A DNA stretch of 34,261 bases from a virus. The notes beneath the pieces were generated by a model. It was given only the letters and a program-made list of their open reading frames with translations, did not search any database and was not told where the DNA came from. Each line of letters begins with the position of its first letter. The stretch's first letter is position 1. Position numbers and translations under genes: made by a program. This document shows positions 22,325-32,819 of the stretch, in pieces. The stretch covers positions 1-34,261 of the IMG/VR virus record IMGVR_UViG_3300028779_000105; one strand, written 5' to 3'.

Positions 22325-23011
22325 ATGGGACTATTTGGCAACTTCTTTGGCGGTTCATCGGCTCCAAACTACAACGTGGCGAACGGCTATCTCGGTAATT
22401 TGCAGTCGATTGGCACGAACTACGGGGTCACTGCGAACCAGCTGAACAACACGTACAACGGGGATCAGGCTCAAAGCCAACAGGCATTGAACGGGCTATC
22501 GCAGTACCTTCAGAGCAACCCCGCTACACAGTCGTACAACGCGGCTCAAACGGCTAATGCGGAGAATGGCGCAAGCGAGGCGGCAACACGCGCAGCGGCC
22601 AACCTGGACACGAATCTAGCGTCTCGTGGCATATCGCCGAACAGCAGTATGGGTATCGGCGGTCTGGCGAGCATCAACCGTGGTTTAGCGGCCAACGACG
22701 CTAACATCCAGTCGCAGGTAGGCCAGAACAACATAGCCCAACACGCGGCGAACCTCGGACAACTCGCTAACCTTTGGGGAGGTGCGGCGAATACCGCGTT
22801 CGGTCAGAACCAGGACGTGAACGGGGCGAGGGCCGGGATATACGGGAACCTCGCGGCGAACGCAACCAACCAGGCGAACGCGCTTTACGACTATCAGCAA
22901 CAGCAGAATGCGGGTGTAGGCTCGTTTCTTGGGGCGCTCGGCACGGGTGCGAGCATGATACCGGGGATCGGGACCGTTGGAAGTGTGGCGGCAGGCACGC
23001 TCTCCAGGTAG
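22325..23011 (+). CDS. Ejection (internal virion) protein, small, 228 residues
   Basis: Begins MGLFGNFFGG, a start shared by many small internal or ejection proteins of short-tailed phages. The middle is Ala/Asn/Gln-rich and helical (residues 60-190) and the C-terminus is a Gly/Ala/Val/Ile-rich hydrophobic segment of about 25 residues (GALGTGASMIPGIGTVGSV), suited to membrane insertion. That architecture fits proteins such as T7 gp14 and P22 gp7 that leave the capsid to line a channel across the host envelope. AAAGGA (22311-22316) is eight bases upstream. The next two genes look like larger members of the same ejection set. Confidence 0.68.
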   Translation: MGLFGNFFGGSSAPNYNVANGYLGNLQSIGTNYGVTANQLNNTYNGDQAQSQQALNGLSQYLQSNPATQSYNAAQTANAENGASEAATRAAANLDTNLASRGISPNSSMGIGGLASINRGLAANDANIQSQVGQNNIAQHAANLGQLANLWGGAANTAFGQNQDVNGARAGIYGNLAANATNQANALYDYQQQQNAGVGSFLGALGTGASMIPGIGTVGSVAAGTLSR

Positions 23012-23023
23012 GGTGAAAACATT

Positions 23024-25147
23024 ATGGCTAGTATGACGTCGGTACCGCCTATGGGCTTAGATCAGTTTGGCGCGATAGTTCCGCCGCCTGTATCTGCGGG
23101 GCAGGGGATTGCTGCGCCTCCCGCTCAGGGCGTAGTTGCGCCAACACCGCTTCATGCGCTTGTTGCCGCAAACCCGCAGGCCGATGCGAACGCCATATCC
23201 CGCGCTACGAACGTGCATCCCGCTATCGTCCAATCGGTTATAAACCAAGTACGCGCTACTCAGCAGCCCGTCCCGCAGGGTTCGCCAATGCTTGCACAGG
23301 GACCGTCCGTACCTCCTCCTATGCCGACGAACGGGCCTCAGCTTGCGCCGGTATCTATGACACCTCCGGGCCTCGTGAGCACGACCGTAGGGCCGATGGT
23401 GCGCGGGTACTCGTCGCCGAACGCACCGGCTCCCGTCGCCCAAGGGTATGCGAGCACTCAGCAGGCGAACCTTCCACCTCCTCCGGCGATCACCATACCG
23501 GGGTTGACGAACACGGCCATTGCGCCGCCTAAGACAGTTTCGCCAACGGAAACCAGTACAACGCCAACGGAATCGGCACCGGGCGCGACCGCTCCGACGA
23601 GTCCCGCGCTTACGGCGGCATTACGCGGCGGGGTTGTGCCTAATACATCGTCGCAGATGGCACCGGCAGGCACCGCGAGCGTACCGCTTGCGAGTACGTA
23701 CCAGCCGGACGCGCCTGCACCTGCCGCATCGCAAGAACACGCCGTACCAGGCCGTCCGGGCTTCTTGCAGCAGGTTTTGGGCGGTCTCGGCCACATTGCG
23801 CCTTACCTTGTGGCAGGAGCTATTGATGCGCGTAACCCGCAAGGCGCGGGTGACTTCCTCGGCAACTTCCAGCAAGGGCAGCGATACAATCAGGAAGTCA
23901 AGGCGCAACAAGCACAACAGGCTAGGGAGACAGCGCAACAGACGTTTAATAACAATATTGAAATGTCGCGAGCTAAAGCCGAGTCCGATCAGAACGCATT
24001 CAACAACTCCGAGAAGCTAAAGGAAGATGCCTACCGCGACGAAGTATTGGCGGGTAAGACGCCAAAGGCGGCGGCTGACGCGGCGGAAGCTAACCTGAAA
24101 ACACTTCAAGGCCAACCAACGGCGCAACTTGCAGAACAAACATACATCGCGTGGCAAGAATCGCATGGTATAACCCCGACCCCGGAAGATTTGAAGATAT
24201 TCCGTGACCCTGCTACGGGCTATAAGACGTATCTCGACCACAATCCGTATATTGTGCCAGAAAACGCGCATCAACTAGTACAAGACAAACTAGCGACAGG
24301 CAAATACGACTTACTTAAAGGCCGGTACGCCGAACTTAAGAACCTCGACGATGCGACCATTCAGGCGATGCTTGCCAAGAACCAATTCACAATCGACCAA
24401 GATACCGGCCAAGTGCTCAAGAACGGCCAAATCGTACCGCTGGACCAAGCGGATATTGCACTGAAACAAGCGGAAGCGGCAGCGGCTCCCGTCAACGCGG
24501 CGGCTCACAGTACCGAAGCTCAATCGGCGGCCACTAATGCACAGTCTACTAGGGACCGCACGTATGGCACTGGTGGTGCAAAACAGATAGGGGCCGGAAG
24601 TGGTAGTGGCACGAGTGCTCCCGTCGCCATAGCTACGCCGGGAAGCAACGAAGCAAGCTACGGCAACCAGTACAACAAGGCGGTTGACACCGCGAACAAG
24701 GCACAGTCGGCTCTGGTTAAGTGGCGCGAAAACAACTCAGGGAAAGACCCTGCCGAACTTGTATCGGCGATTAATGCGGCCAACAACGTGCTCGCTTTTA
24801 TGCACAGCACAAAGAAGACCGGGCCGCAAACGGCGCGATCTACCGCATACAAGGCAAACTATGGGGGGAGCGGTATAACCGCGCCGCCCGGTGGCGCGGT
24901 GGCTGCACCGAACGTGCCTCCCGGCGCAGGACCACTTCCGCCGAGTGGTTATGTTGCTGGCAAGGGCGCTAATACCGGGGAAACGATATACCATCAACCG
25001 GGAACGGATAATTTCTGGTCTCCCAAGTACGGACACGTAACGATTAAAAACGGGCGTGTAGTTCCAGTACAAGGGGCGTTGTTGATTGACCCGAAGAAGG
25101 GCAGTTTTACCATGCGGGAAAGTATTGCACCGCCAACACAAGCCTAA
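23024..25147 (+). CDS. Ejection-type internal virion protein, 707 residues
   Basis: N-terminal ~230 residues are Pro/Ala/Thr/Gln-rich and probably disordered, except for a helical unit around 40-70 (HALVAANPQADANAISRATN). A short hydrophobic stretch (GLGHIAPYLVAGAI, about 255-268) comes next, followed by a long helical, highly charged region to ~480, a Ser/Gly-rich linker, and a more globular C-terminus rich in Gly and Pro. No enzymatic motif such as a lytic transglycosylase Glu-Ser block is obvious. Position between the small hydrophobic protein and the 2555-residue protein, plus helical content, argue for an internal core/ejection protein like T7 gp15. AGGGTG precedes the start. Confidence 0.62.
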   Translation: MASMTSVPPMGLDQFGAIVPPPVSAGQGIAAPPAQGVVAPTPLHALVAANPQADANAISRATNVHPAIVQSVINQVRATQQPVPQGSPMLAQGPSVPPPMPTNGPQLAPVSMTPPGLVSTTVGPMVRGYSSPNAPAPVAQGYASTQQANLPPPPAITIPGLTNTAIAPPKTVSPTETSTTPTESAPGATAPTSPALTAALRGGVVPNTSSQMAPAGTASVPLASTYQPDAPAPAASQEHAVPGRPGFLQQVLGGLGHIAPYLVAGAIDARNPQGAGDFLGNFQQGQRYNQEVKAQQAQQARETAQQTFNNNIEMSRAKAESDQNAFNNSEKLKEDAYRDEVLAGKTPKAAADAAEANLKTLQGQPTAQLAEQTYIAWQESHGITPTPEDLKIFRDPATGYKTYLDHNPYIVPENAHQLVQDKLATGKYDLLKGRYAELKNLDDATIQAMLAKNQFTIDQDTGQVLKNGQIVPLDQADIALKQAEAAAAPVNAAAHSTEAQSAATNAQSTRDRTYGTGGAKQIGAGSGSGTSAPVAIATPGSNEASYGNQYNKAVDTANKAQSALVKWRENNSGKDPAELVSAINAANNVLAFMHSTKKTGPQTARSTAYKANYGGSGITAPPGGAVAAPNVPPGAGPLPPSGYVAGKGANTGETIYHQPGTDNFWSPKYGHVTIKNGRVVPVQGALLIDPKKGSFTMRESIAPPTQA

Positions 25148-25151
25148 ATAA

Positions 25152-28100
25152 ATGTCAACAACCACGGGAACGAACAACACAATACCGGCTGACTTCGCAT
25201 CGGACGTGCTCGCCATGTCGAAGTCAAACGGCGCGGCATCCTCCGCGCCTGCCCCTGCGCCTAAAATACCGGATAGCTTCGCGTCCGATGTACTTGCGAT
25301 GTCAAAGTCGCAGTCCGCGTCAACTATACCTCCTACGTCTGCATTGCAAAACCAGTTGCGCGACTCCGTGGCTAAAGCCGGAACGCTGAATCAGGCGATT
25401 GTCGCAGGTCGGCAAAGTCCGCTGTATCACGCCGACGATCCTAGCCTTGTTGCGGCGATCAACAAGCAGAACGCGCTCACCCAGCAGGACGAAGGGCAGA
25501 TAAACGCTTACAACGCGCAACATAACCCCGCGATGCAGGCTAACGCACGGCAGGCAGGCCAAACTCCGGCAGGGTACGCACAGGGGCTAACCAACCTACA
25601 AATATCGCGGCAAAACGCGGCTAATGTTCCACCGATTGATACGTCTTTCGGCAAGGCGTTTGGCGATGCTGGGGACCAGATGCTTTCTCCGTATACCGAG
25701 GGCATTGCCGACACGATTACGGGTATTCCATCAGGCATTGCAAGCGTGGCTGGCAATATGGCTATGACGCTCGGCAGGCCGCTCATAAATGACCCTTTAC
25801 AGGTTGCGCACGATGACGCGCTGGCGGCAGGTAATAAAGCGCTGGCGGCCAAGATACTGCACATGCAAATGCCCGGTTCCGCAACAGAGCAGGACCGCGA
25901 CCTTCTTATGTCCGCAGGGCCGGGAATATTTGTTCCCCCGTCCGCAAATAACGCACTTAACGGTTCCCCCGTTCTTGACTTCAAGCATGACCCGCGAGGC
26001 GCAACATCGGAACTGATGGCTGACCTAATGGTAGGTGCAGGTGGTTTGCACGGCGCGGGCGTCGAAGTGCCAACGCCAGGGGACATGGCCGATGCTGTGA
26101 ACAAAGCCATTATGCCGGGTGATGTTGGGAATGTTGCCGACAACCTGCGAACGCCGAACGCAAAGCCTACTGTCGCGCCCTCGCAATCCGGTTTTGCCTA
26201 CCAGGTGGACAACTCGCTTAATGCGAGCTTTGCGCGGTCTGGCGTGAAAGCGCGACAGGCATCACCGCCTACGCAGGCGACGGGTGAACCTCCCGACGAA
26301 ATACAGGTAAATCCTAACTGGAACGCCGATGATTTCCGTTCCCTCGCCAACACATCAACGAATAAAACTTTGGCGGCTGCACGTAACGCTGCGGCTGATT
26401 ACCTCGACAAGAACCACGGAGGGGCATCGTTCGACGGGACTAAACCCGCAACAACCGCGCCAACAATAGGCGATGTTACCCCGCAGGAAGCGCAACAGGG
26501 ACCGGCACCGGACGCGAAGCCGATAGCGGGAACCGTGGCACAACCGCAACCGACGAAGGGCATACAACAAGCAGTCGCAGGTGAACCAGGTGCGCTGAAT
26601 ACCGTGGATGATGTAATACACGCAATCGGCGCGGCAAACCCTGTCTACGCGGACCCGTCTCATGCCGCCGCGCTCAAGGCGCTCCTTGACAGTCACGCGC
26701 AGGCATGGGCTAAGTCTACGGGCCGTCCCATAGCCGACTACGTTCCGAGTGTATGGCACAGCGTGGTCAAGGGGGAAGAGCCTACACAAGAGACGGCTCC
26801 GAGCGGCGTGCCTGCGTCAACTGAGCCGCCCGCGCCGGTAGTCGCGCCGTCTATGGCTCCTGTGCAAGGCGCGGGCGTTCCTGCGACGGCGGCACCGCCA
26901 CGTGTGAACATGGCTTTGCCGATCAGTGAGATACACACTGACCCGCAACGGTTTCAGTACAAGGTGGGCTACGGCACAGGTGGTTCGACCGGCTCGACCC
27001 GCGACATTAAGGCGTGGGACCCGTACAGTGTCGGGTTAAAGCAAGTGTGGGTGGACCCAGCTGACGGCAAGACCTACATGGTCAACGGGCATAACACGCT
27101 TGACCTGGCCAAACGAACAGGCCAAACGACTTTGCCGGTTCAGTACATTGATGCGCCCGACGCCAAGACAGCTCGCGCTATCGGTGCTATTACCAACATC
27201 AACGAAGGTAAAGGCACACCAATTGACACGGCTAAGGCCATTAGGGATGGTGGAGATACTCCGGAATCGCTTGCGGCAAAGGGCGTTAATATCAAGTCTG
27301 AACCTGTACGGCAAGGCATGGCGATGGCTAACCTATCGCCTACGCTGTTCAGCCAAGCCGTTACCGGAGAATTGCCGACCGACCGCGCTACTATAATAGG
27401 CGGCTTACTGCCCGACCACAACGACCAAGCCGCACTGATGAAGTTGCTTGGCAAGCGGAACATGACCAACGACCAGATACGGGAACTGGCCGAGTCTGTT
27501 AATGCCGCTCCGCGCGTCACGTCCACAACGCACAGTCTGTTCGGGGACGATGAAACTACGCAGAACTTGGCCGTAGAACGGGCCAACGTCGCCGCTCACG
27601 TTAAGAGCGAACTCAAGAAAGCGGCATCGGCACTAAAGACGGTGGCAAAGCCGGGTAACGCCGAACGTCTCCATGCCGCCGATAACGTCATTAACGCGCA
27701 AAAGTCGGCTGAATTGGGTACGATAACGGGAAGGGCCGCAGACGTATTCGACCAGTACAAGAATGCGGCGGGAACGTCCGTTAGTGACACACTCAACGAT
27801 GCTGCACGGCGAATAGCCGCAGGAGAGAACAAGAATGCCGTCTATAAGGATACCGTCGCAACGATCAATGCCGCAATCCCCGACCTCGCACGCGGTAACG
27901 ATGGACGACCCAGCAGTACAGCGGAGTTTGGCTTCGGCGGCGATAGCCCACGCGGGAATGCTCAAGTACCCACCATCGAGTATGCCAACGAGGGAAGAGG
28001 TGGAGCGGCTACAGAAGCTAGCCATGCAAAACCCGCTGATAGCACCGAACATGAAGGACTAACCGACACCCTCTTTCAGAAACAACCAGCACCCCATGAC

Positions 28101-31100
28101 AAGAACCTTGTCGCCGTTCATAATGCCACATCTGACGGCATACTTGCGGCGGCAAAGTTAGGCGGCATTCCCGCGCCGTCAATAGCAATTCTTGGCAAGG
28201 ATATACCGCACAATCAGTACGGCGAAATATCTCTTGTGGGGCCGCGCGAGATGATCGACCCCGAAACCGATTCGCGGAACAAGGTGTTTAGCCGCGACGC
28301 TTATTCGCCTACTCAACCCCGGCCAACAGTGAACCTAACAGAGCGGCAGTTGAGCAAAGCTCTTGATTCCGTAATGTCTGGAATGAAAGACGGCAACGGT
28401 CGCCCCGAGCGAGTAGACAGATATGAACTGAATGGTCAAACGAAAGGCAATTTAGATCCTCGCGACCTCGCAGAACGCATCGCGCAACATGACGCTGTTC
28501 GTGCCGCATTCCTGAAAGATCACGGCGTTGACATCTCGCCATATCGGGAAGTTCAGACCAACGGTTACGTTCGCTACCACGGCAGAGAGCATACGTCACC
28601 GGTCCGGGAACTCCTTGACTCGAAGTATGGAGACGGCTCCTCGTACAGCGGCGATAAGGCTGTAGCCGGTTGGGTACAGGACAAGATCGCCCCGCATATT
28701 GGCGAACCTTTGCTTCAGCACGGCAAGTCTCGCGTTCCCTACACATTGGATAATATCGTCGCCGCTATGACCGGCAAAGGTGTGCGCGGCAATGTAGACA
28801 CAATGACGCAGGGGCTTGAAAAGCAACTAGCCCGGTCGGCGAAATCATTCAAGAGCGTATCCGAAATGCACGCCAACGAAGGGATGATTGCTCGGCCAGC
28901 GGACTATGACGCTCGTCGCGATTCGGTACAGAATCAGTTCTTTGGATTCTCGGATGGTTTGACACCTGCCTATCGTTATAACGACACGTGGACACGACTA
29001 GACGATTCTGCAAAGTCTCTAGGGGATTACTTGAAGGGGCCACGTACCCCAAACGGATTTAAGACTGCGCTCGCTCGAAACGGGTTCGACCCCGCGAAGG
29101 TAGATGCCGATACCGTGAAGGCTGGTATGACGGCGGCTCAATCGCTTCATGCGTTGCCGACACGATACTTTGAAGCCAAACCGCTTCGCGGCGTAAAACT
29201 TAACGAGTTTGCAGGGGCTGTTGTACCGCACGATGTTTCACCGGAAGTCATTGACGCCTTGAAGGGGAGCGGAATCAACGACATCCGAACATATCAAAAC
29301 GGGGATGACGAAGGGCGGCGACAGGTTATTGAATCCCTTGCAAGAGATAAGTCCGCGCTCTTCCAGGGCGCGAAAGGTTCCGTCACCTTCCGCCCCGAGG
29401 ACGGACGCGCCATAGTCCGGTTCTTCCGCAGCGCCGACATGTCCACGGCGGTACACGAGATAGCCCACGTGTGGCGCAGGACGCTCTCCCAAGATCACCT
29501 AAACACGCTAGAGGACCATTACGGTATCAATGACGGCAATTGGACCCGCGACCACGAAGAGCAGTTCGCCCGCGACTTCGAGAAGTATGCCGCGTCCGGC
29601 AAAGCGCCAAAGCCGTCACTTCAGGCCGTTTTTGACAACCTCAAGGAATGGTTGCACAAGATATACGACGGCGTGAAGGGTAGCCCGCTGGAAGGCGATC
29701 TGCACCCGACGCTCCGCAGGGTGTTCGACGAAATGCTCGGCAAGGACGATGACGCGGGTACGAGCGTACACGACGGCGGCGAAGTGTCAGGAAACGGTAC
29801 CGCGAAAACTAACAGCGGTGATCTGTCTGGCATGACTCGCCCCGCGAAGTACGCTGGCTCGATTAACACGGAGTACACTGGCGTTGACAGTAAAGGCGAC
29901 GGGTACACTCGTGCGGCCATTGATAAGGCAGGCTTAACCGAACACCACGCAACGACCATTGCGCGTATTGAGGAAAAGGCTAAGAACCTTGGCCTGAACA
30001 GCGCGGATGTCTCCGTGCTTGCTAACGCATGGCGCAATCACCCCGACAAAGAAAATGCCGGCGCACTTGGACCCCACACGACCGTAGCGGTTCGGAACAT
30101 CCAGGACAAGCACACCCAAGCAGTCATGGATGCTGACGAGAAGTATCAGTCCGACCCGACACCGGAGAACCGTAAGGCGCTTGACGAAGCAACGGCAAAC
30201 CATGCCGATAGCACGTACCTGCGCTCGGTCAACGCGCAGGCGGCAGGTACTATCCTTCGCGCTCACGGTGAAAAGTCAGCCGCATTCGAGGGAACCGGTT
30301 ACGCTGGAGACCCGAACGACCTCCTGGCACCGCAACGGCAACCGGCCTCGGGATGGGCCAAGCGTACCCGCGCAGCAAGCGGCGGCAACTACGGTAAAGG
30401 GGCAAAGCTCGTCACGTCCGACGAAGCGGCGCAGGCTATTGCGCGTATCAAGGCAGGTCGAAACACGCCGGAGACAACGGATACCCTGCACCAGCTTGAC
30501 CCCGCCGATGTTGACGATGCCGCGATAGTTGGCGCACACCACCTCGACGCCGGGACAACTGAGTTCGGTGCATGGTCGCAAAAGATGAGGGACGACCTCG
30601 GGCAGCACCTTACCTACGCCGAATTGCAAACCATCCTGCAAAACTCACGAGCCGAGATTGCGTCACGTACCGGATCACGTCAAGGACCACCCGCGTCCAG
30701 CCTGTTTGTTGACCACATCGCCAAGACCCTAGGCACCAACGGCGCGAAAGAGTTTATGAACGGGCTGCTCGATCACCCCGCGCTACTCGATAAGGTTGTT
30801 GCCGGTGACGCTCGTACATCCGCCGAAAACGCGATAGTCAACAAGCTATATAACGATAACTTGCCGGCCAAGGGGGCTGCCGGTGCGAGGAATGCCGCAG
30901 TACGACAGGTCCAGGAAGCGGCGAAGCAGGCACGTATAGCAAGCAGATCGAACGGCACGGGGTTTGCCAAGAGGGGTACCGCTTACGAAGCGGGTATCAC
31001 GCCGGAAGAACGGCTGTCCCGTATCATATCGGCATCGCACGGTATGAATGCCGGTAAACAGTTCGCCACATCGCTTGACCCCGACATATTGGCGAAGGTT

Positions 31101-32819
31101 GCGCGTGGCCGTGGTTTGACCGCCGAAGAGTCGGACGCGGTAGGTAAGGCCATGATTCAAGCACAGGGTGCGCGGGCCACATCGAGCCGGCCGGTACCCG
31201 CAGAAGCCATACATAGGGCCGTTGCCGACACACGTAAAGCGCTTCGCATGTACGGCGACGAAGTGCGAGCCGGGAACCCAAAAGAAGTACTGCGCGAGCA
31301 GTTGCAAAGGACGTTCGATCACGACCCCGCCAAGATAGCGGAGATAAACAGCGACCTCGCGGGTATCGACAAACACGATATTGAAGGTCTGTCCGACGTA
31401 CTTATCAAGCACTCAGACCAGGGCGCAATTAGCAAGCTCATTGACGCTCGGCGCTCCGGTTTGCTCTCGGGTCCGCAAACACTCCAAAAGATCGGACTAT
31501 CCCACTTGTTGTATACCGTAGGGGAAGAACTAAAGCGTGGGCCTGCCCGCATGGTATCGCCCGACAACGTTGGGCCGATCAGCGGCAAGGCTATTGCCGC
31601 GTCACTGGCCAAAGTCCGTGAAGAAGGGGTACCTGCGGCGGCGACTATGATGAAGCATGGGCCTACCGCAGTGCAGATGATGGGGAAAGACCCGTTATCA
31701 GCCGCTATGGTCCCGTACCGTGCGGAGTTTAACGCAGGGATTCGGAACGGCGCGGTAAACAAGGCGGTCAATGCGGTTGTGCGATTTCCATACAGGCTTC
31801 ACGGTGCGCTCTATCACATGAACTCGGTGTACGCTATGGAACGTGCATTGCAGGAAGAGTCGTTCCTGGCCGCACAGCGCGAGGGCAAGGCGGCGGGGCT
31901 TACCGGATCGGCACTACGTGCTCATATCGCTGCAAGGACACCGGAGATACGTGATGCTCCCACGCCAAAGATGATAGAGGCGGCGGCGGCACAAGCGCGA
32001 GAGGGTACGTTCCAGAACGATAACGCCATGCATTCAGGCCTTCAGTTCGTCAAGCACCTAAAAGGGGGTGCGTTTGCGCCTGCCATTAACACGGCAATCC
32101 CGTTCGACAAGGTTCCAGTCAACATCGGCGGCAAGGCGCTTGAGTACAAGTACGGGTCTCTGTATGCACCGGTGCGTGCGATGGTTAACAAGGTAAGCGG
32201 CAAGACCGTTACCCCGGCAGAGGCGCGTATCCTTGCTAACACATTCGGGCGAGGCGCACTTGGCGCTCCGCTTATCGCGGCTGGTGTTGCGGCCTACATG
32301 ACACACCATGCTTCCGCCGGTGATCCCAAGCATTTCCAACCGGCGACGCTAAACGTGAACGGTCGCAAGTATGACACATCCGACCTAGGGCCTGCCGTAT
32401 CGGGCGGTTCCGAGGGTGTGGAACTCGCCAACCTTATCAGTAAGGCGGCGAAGGGCAAACTAAAGGGTTCCGATGCTACCGGGCTTTTGGCAAACGAGTT
32501 CAGCAGTATCCCGCTGGTCAATGCGTCCGAGTCCCTGGCCGGTGTGATGCAGGACGGCTTAACCAAGAGTGTGGTCGGTCAGTGGTTAGCCTCATGGCTT
32601 CCATATTCGGCTGCATTATCGCAGGTGGCAGCACTCACGGACAAGAGCGGTGATCGAAGGCATAAGTCATCGGCGCTCGATTACGTTAAGAACGCTATCC
32701 CTGGCGAACGCGAAACGTTACCAATACAGCGAAGTGGCAAGAATAATACCGGCACACCAGTACCACAACCCGGATGGGACAGGTCCGTACCCGATACCAC
32801 TCCTCCGGGGGATCGCTAA
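25152..32819 (+). CDS. Giant polyvalent ejection protein with ParB-like and HExxH metallopeptidase regions, 2555 residues
   Basis: Very large phage proteins of this kind are injected with the DNA and carry several effector domains. Visible here in order: two 15-residue repeats at 11-25 and 39-53; a hydrophobic Gly/Ala stretch near 180-205; a ParB-like region about 590-720 with ISEIHTDPQRF and the catalytic-type motif VNGHN (644-648); a conserved polyvalent-protein block near 985-1060 with VHNAT, GGIPAPSIAI and GEISLVGPREMIDP; an HExxH zinc site, HEIAH (1435-1439), with the following HEE (1468-1470) as third ligand candidate; long helical parts; and a C-terminal region from ~2300 (FDKVPVN, then a Gly/Ala-rich hydrophobic segment and PGERETLP) typical of this class. 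No Shine-Dalgarno; it lies four bases after the preceding stop. Individual domain activities are predictions. Confidence 0.78.
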   Translation: MSTTTGTNNTIPADFASDVLAMSKSNGAASSAPAPAPKIPDSFASDVLAMSKSQSASTIPPTSALQNQLRDSVAKAGTLNQAIVAGRQSPLYHADDPSLVAAINKQNALTQQDEGQINAYNAQHNPAMQANARQAGQTPAGYAQGLTNLQISRQNAANVPPIDTSFGKAFGDAGDQMLSPYTEGIADTITGIPSGIASVAGNMAMTLGRPLINDPLQVAHDDALAAGNKALAAKILHMQMPGSATEQDRDLLMSAGPGIFVPPSANNALNGSPVLDFKHDPRGATSELMADLMVGAGGLHGAGVEVPTPGDMADAVNKAIMPGDVGNVADNLRTPNAKPTVAPSQSGFAYQVDNSLNASFARSGVKARQASPPTQATGEPPDEIQVNPNWNADDFRSLANTSTNKTLAAARNAAADYLDKNHGGASFDGTKPATTAPTIGDVTPQEAQQGPAPDAKPIAGTVAQPQPTKGIQQAVAGEPGALNTVDDVIHAIGAANPVYADPSHAAALKALLDSHAQAWAKSTGRPIADYVPSVWHSVVKGEEPTQETAPSGVPASTEPPAPVVAPSMAPVQGAGVPATAAPPRVNMALPISEIHTDPQRFQYKVGYGTGGSTGSTRDIKAWDPYSVGLKQVWVDPADGKTYMVNGHNTLDLAKRTGQTTLPVQYIDAPDAKTARAIGAITNINEGKGTPIDTAKAIRDGGDTPESLAAKGVNIKSEPVRQGMAMANLSPTLFSQAVTGELPTDRATIIGGLLPDHNDQAALMKLLGKRNMTNDQIRELAESVNAAPRVTSTTHSLFGDDETTQNLAVERANVAAHVKSELKKAASALKTVAKPGNAERLHAADNVINAQKSAELGTITGRAADVFDQYKNAAGTSVSDTLNDAARRIAAGENKNAVYKDTVATINAAIPDLARGNDGRPSSTAEFGFGGDSPRGNAQVPTIEYANEGRGGAATEASHAKPADSTEHEGLTDTLFQKQPAPHDKNLVAVHNATSDGILAAAKLGGIPAPSIAILGKDIPHNQYGEISLVGPREMIDPETDSRNKVFSRDAYSPTQPRPTVNLTERQLSKALDSVMSGMKDGNGRPERVDRYELNGQTKGNLDPRDLAERIAQHDAVRAAFLKDHGVDISPYREVQTNGYVRYHGREHTSPVRELLDSKYGDGSSYSGDKAVAGWVQDKIAPHIGEPLLQHGKSRVPYTLDNIVAAMTGKGVRGNVDTMTQGLEKQLARSAKSFKSVSEMHANEGMIARPADYDARRDSVQNQFFGFSDGLTPAYRYNDTWTRLDDSAKSLGDYLKGPRTPNGFKTALARNGFDPAKVDADTVKAGMTAAQSLHALPTRYFEAKPLRGVKLNEFAGAVVPHDVSPEVIDALKGSGINDIRTYQNGDDEGRRQVIESLARDKSALFQGAKGSVTFRPEDGRAIVRFFRSADMSTAVHEIAHVWRRTLSQDHLNTLEDHYGINDGNWTRDHEEQFARDFEKYAASGKAPKPSLQAVFDNLKEWLHKIYDGVKGSPLEGDLHPTLRRVFDEMLGKDDDAGTSVHDGGEVSGNGTAKTNSGDLSGMTRPAKYAGSINTEYTGVDSKGDGYTRAAIDKAGLTEHHATTIARIEEKAKNLGLNSADVSVLANAWRNHPDKENAGALGPHTTVAVRNIQDKHTQAVMDADEKYQSDPTPENRKALDEATANHADSTYLRSVNAQAAGTILRAHGEKSAAFEGTGYAGDPNDLLAPQRQPASGWAKRTRAASGGNYGKGAKLVTSDEAAQAIARIKAGRNTPETTDTLHQLDPADVDDAAIVGAHHLDAGTTEFGAWSQKMRDDLGQHLTYAELQTILQNSRAEIASRTGSRQGPPASSLFVDHIAKTLGTNGAKEFMNGLLDHPALLDKVVAGDARTSAENAIVNKLYNDNLPAKGAAGARNAAVRQVQEAAKQARIASRSNGTGFAKRGTAYEAGITPEERLSRIISASHGMNAGKQFATSLDPDILAKVARGRGLTAEESDAVGKAMIQAQGARATSSRPVPAEAIHRAVADTRKALRMYGDEVRAGNPKEVLREQLQRTFDHDPAKIAEINSDLAGIDKHDIEGLSDVLIKHSDQGAISKLIDARRSGLLSGPQTLQKIGLSHLLYTVGEELKRGPARMVSPDNVGPISGKAIAASLAKVREEGVPAAATMMKHGPTAVQMMGKDPLSAAMVPYRAEFNAGIRNGAVNKAVNAVVRFPYRLHGALYHMNSVYAMERALQEESFLAAQREGKAAGLTGSALRAHIAARTPEIRDAPTPKMIEAAAAQAREGTFQNDNAMHSGLQFVKHLKGGAFAPAINTAIPFDKVPVNIGGKALEYKYGSLYAPVRAMVNKVSGKTVTPAEARILANTFGRGALGAPLIAAGVAAYMTHHASAGDPKHFQPATLNVNGRKYDTSDLGPAVSGGSEGVELANLISKAAKGKLKGSDATGLLANEFSSIPLVNASESLAGVMQDGLTKSVVGQWLASWLPYSAALSQVAALTDKSGDRRHKSSALDYVKNAIPGERETLPIQRSGKNNTGTPVPQPGWDRSVPDTTPPGDR

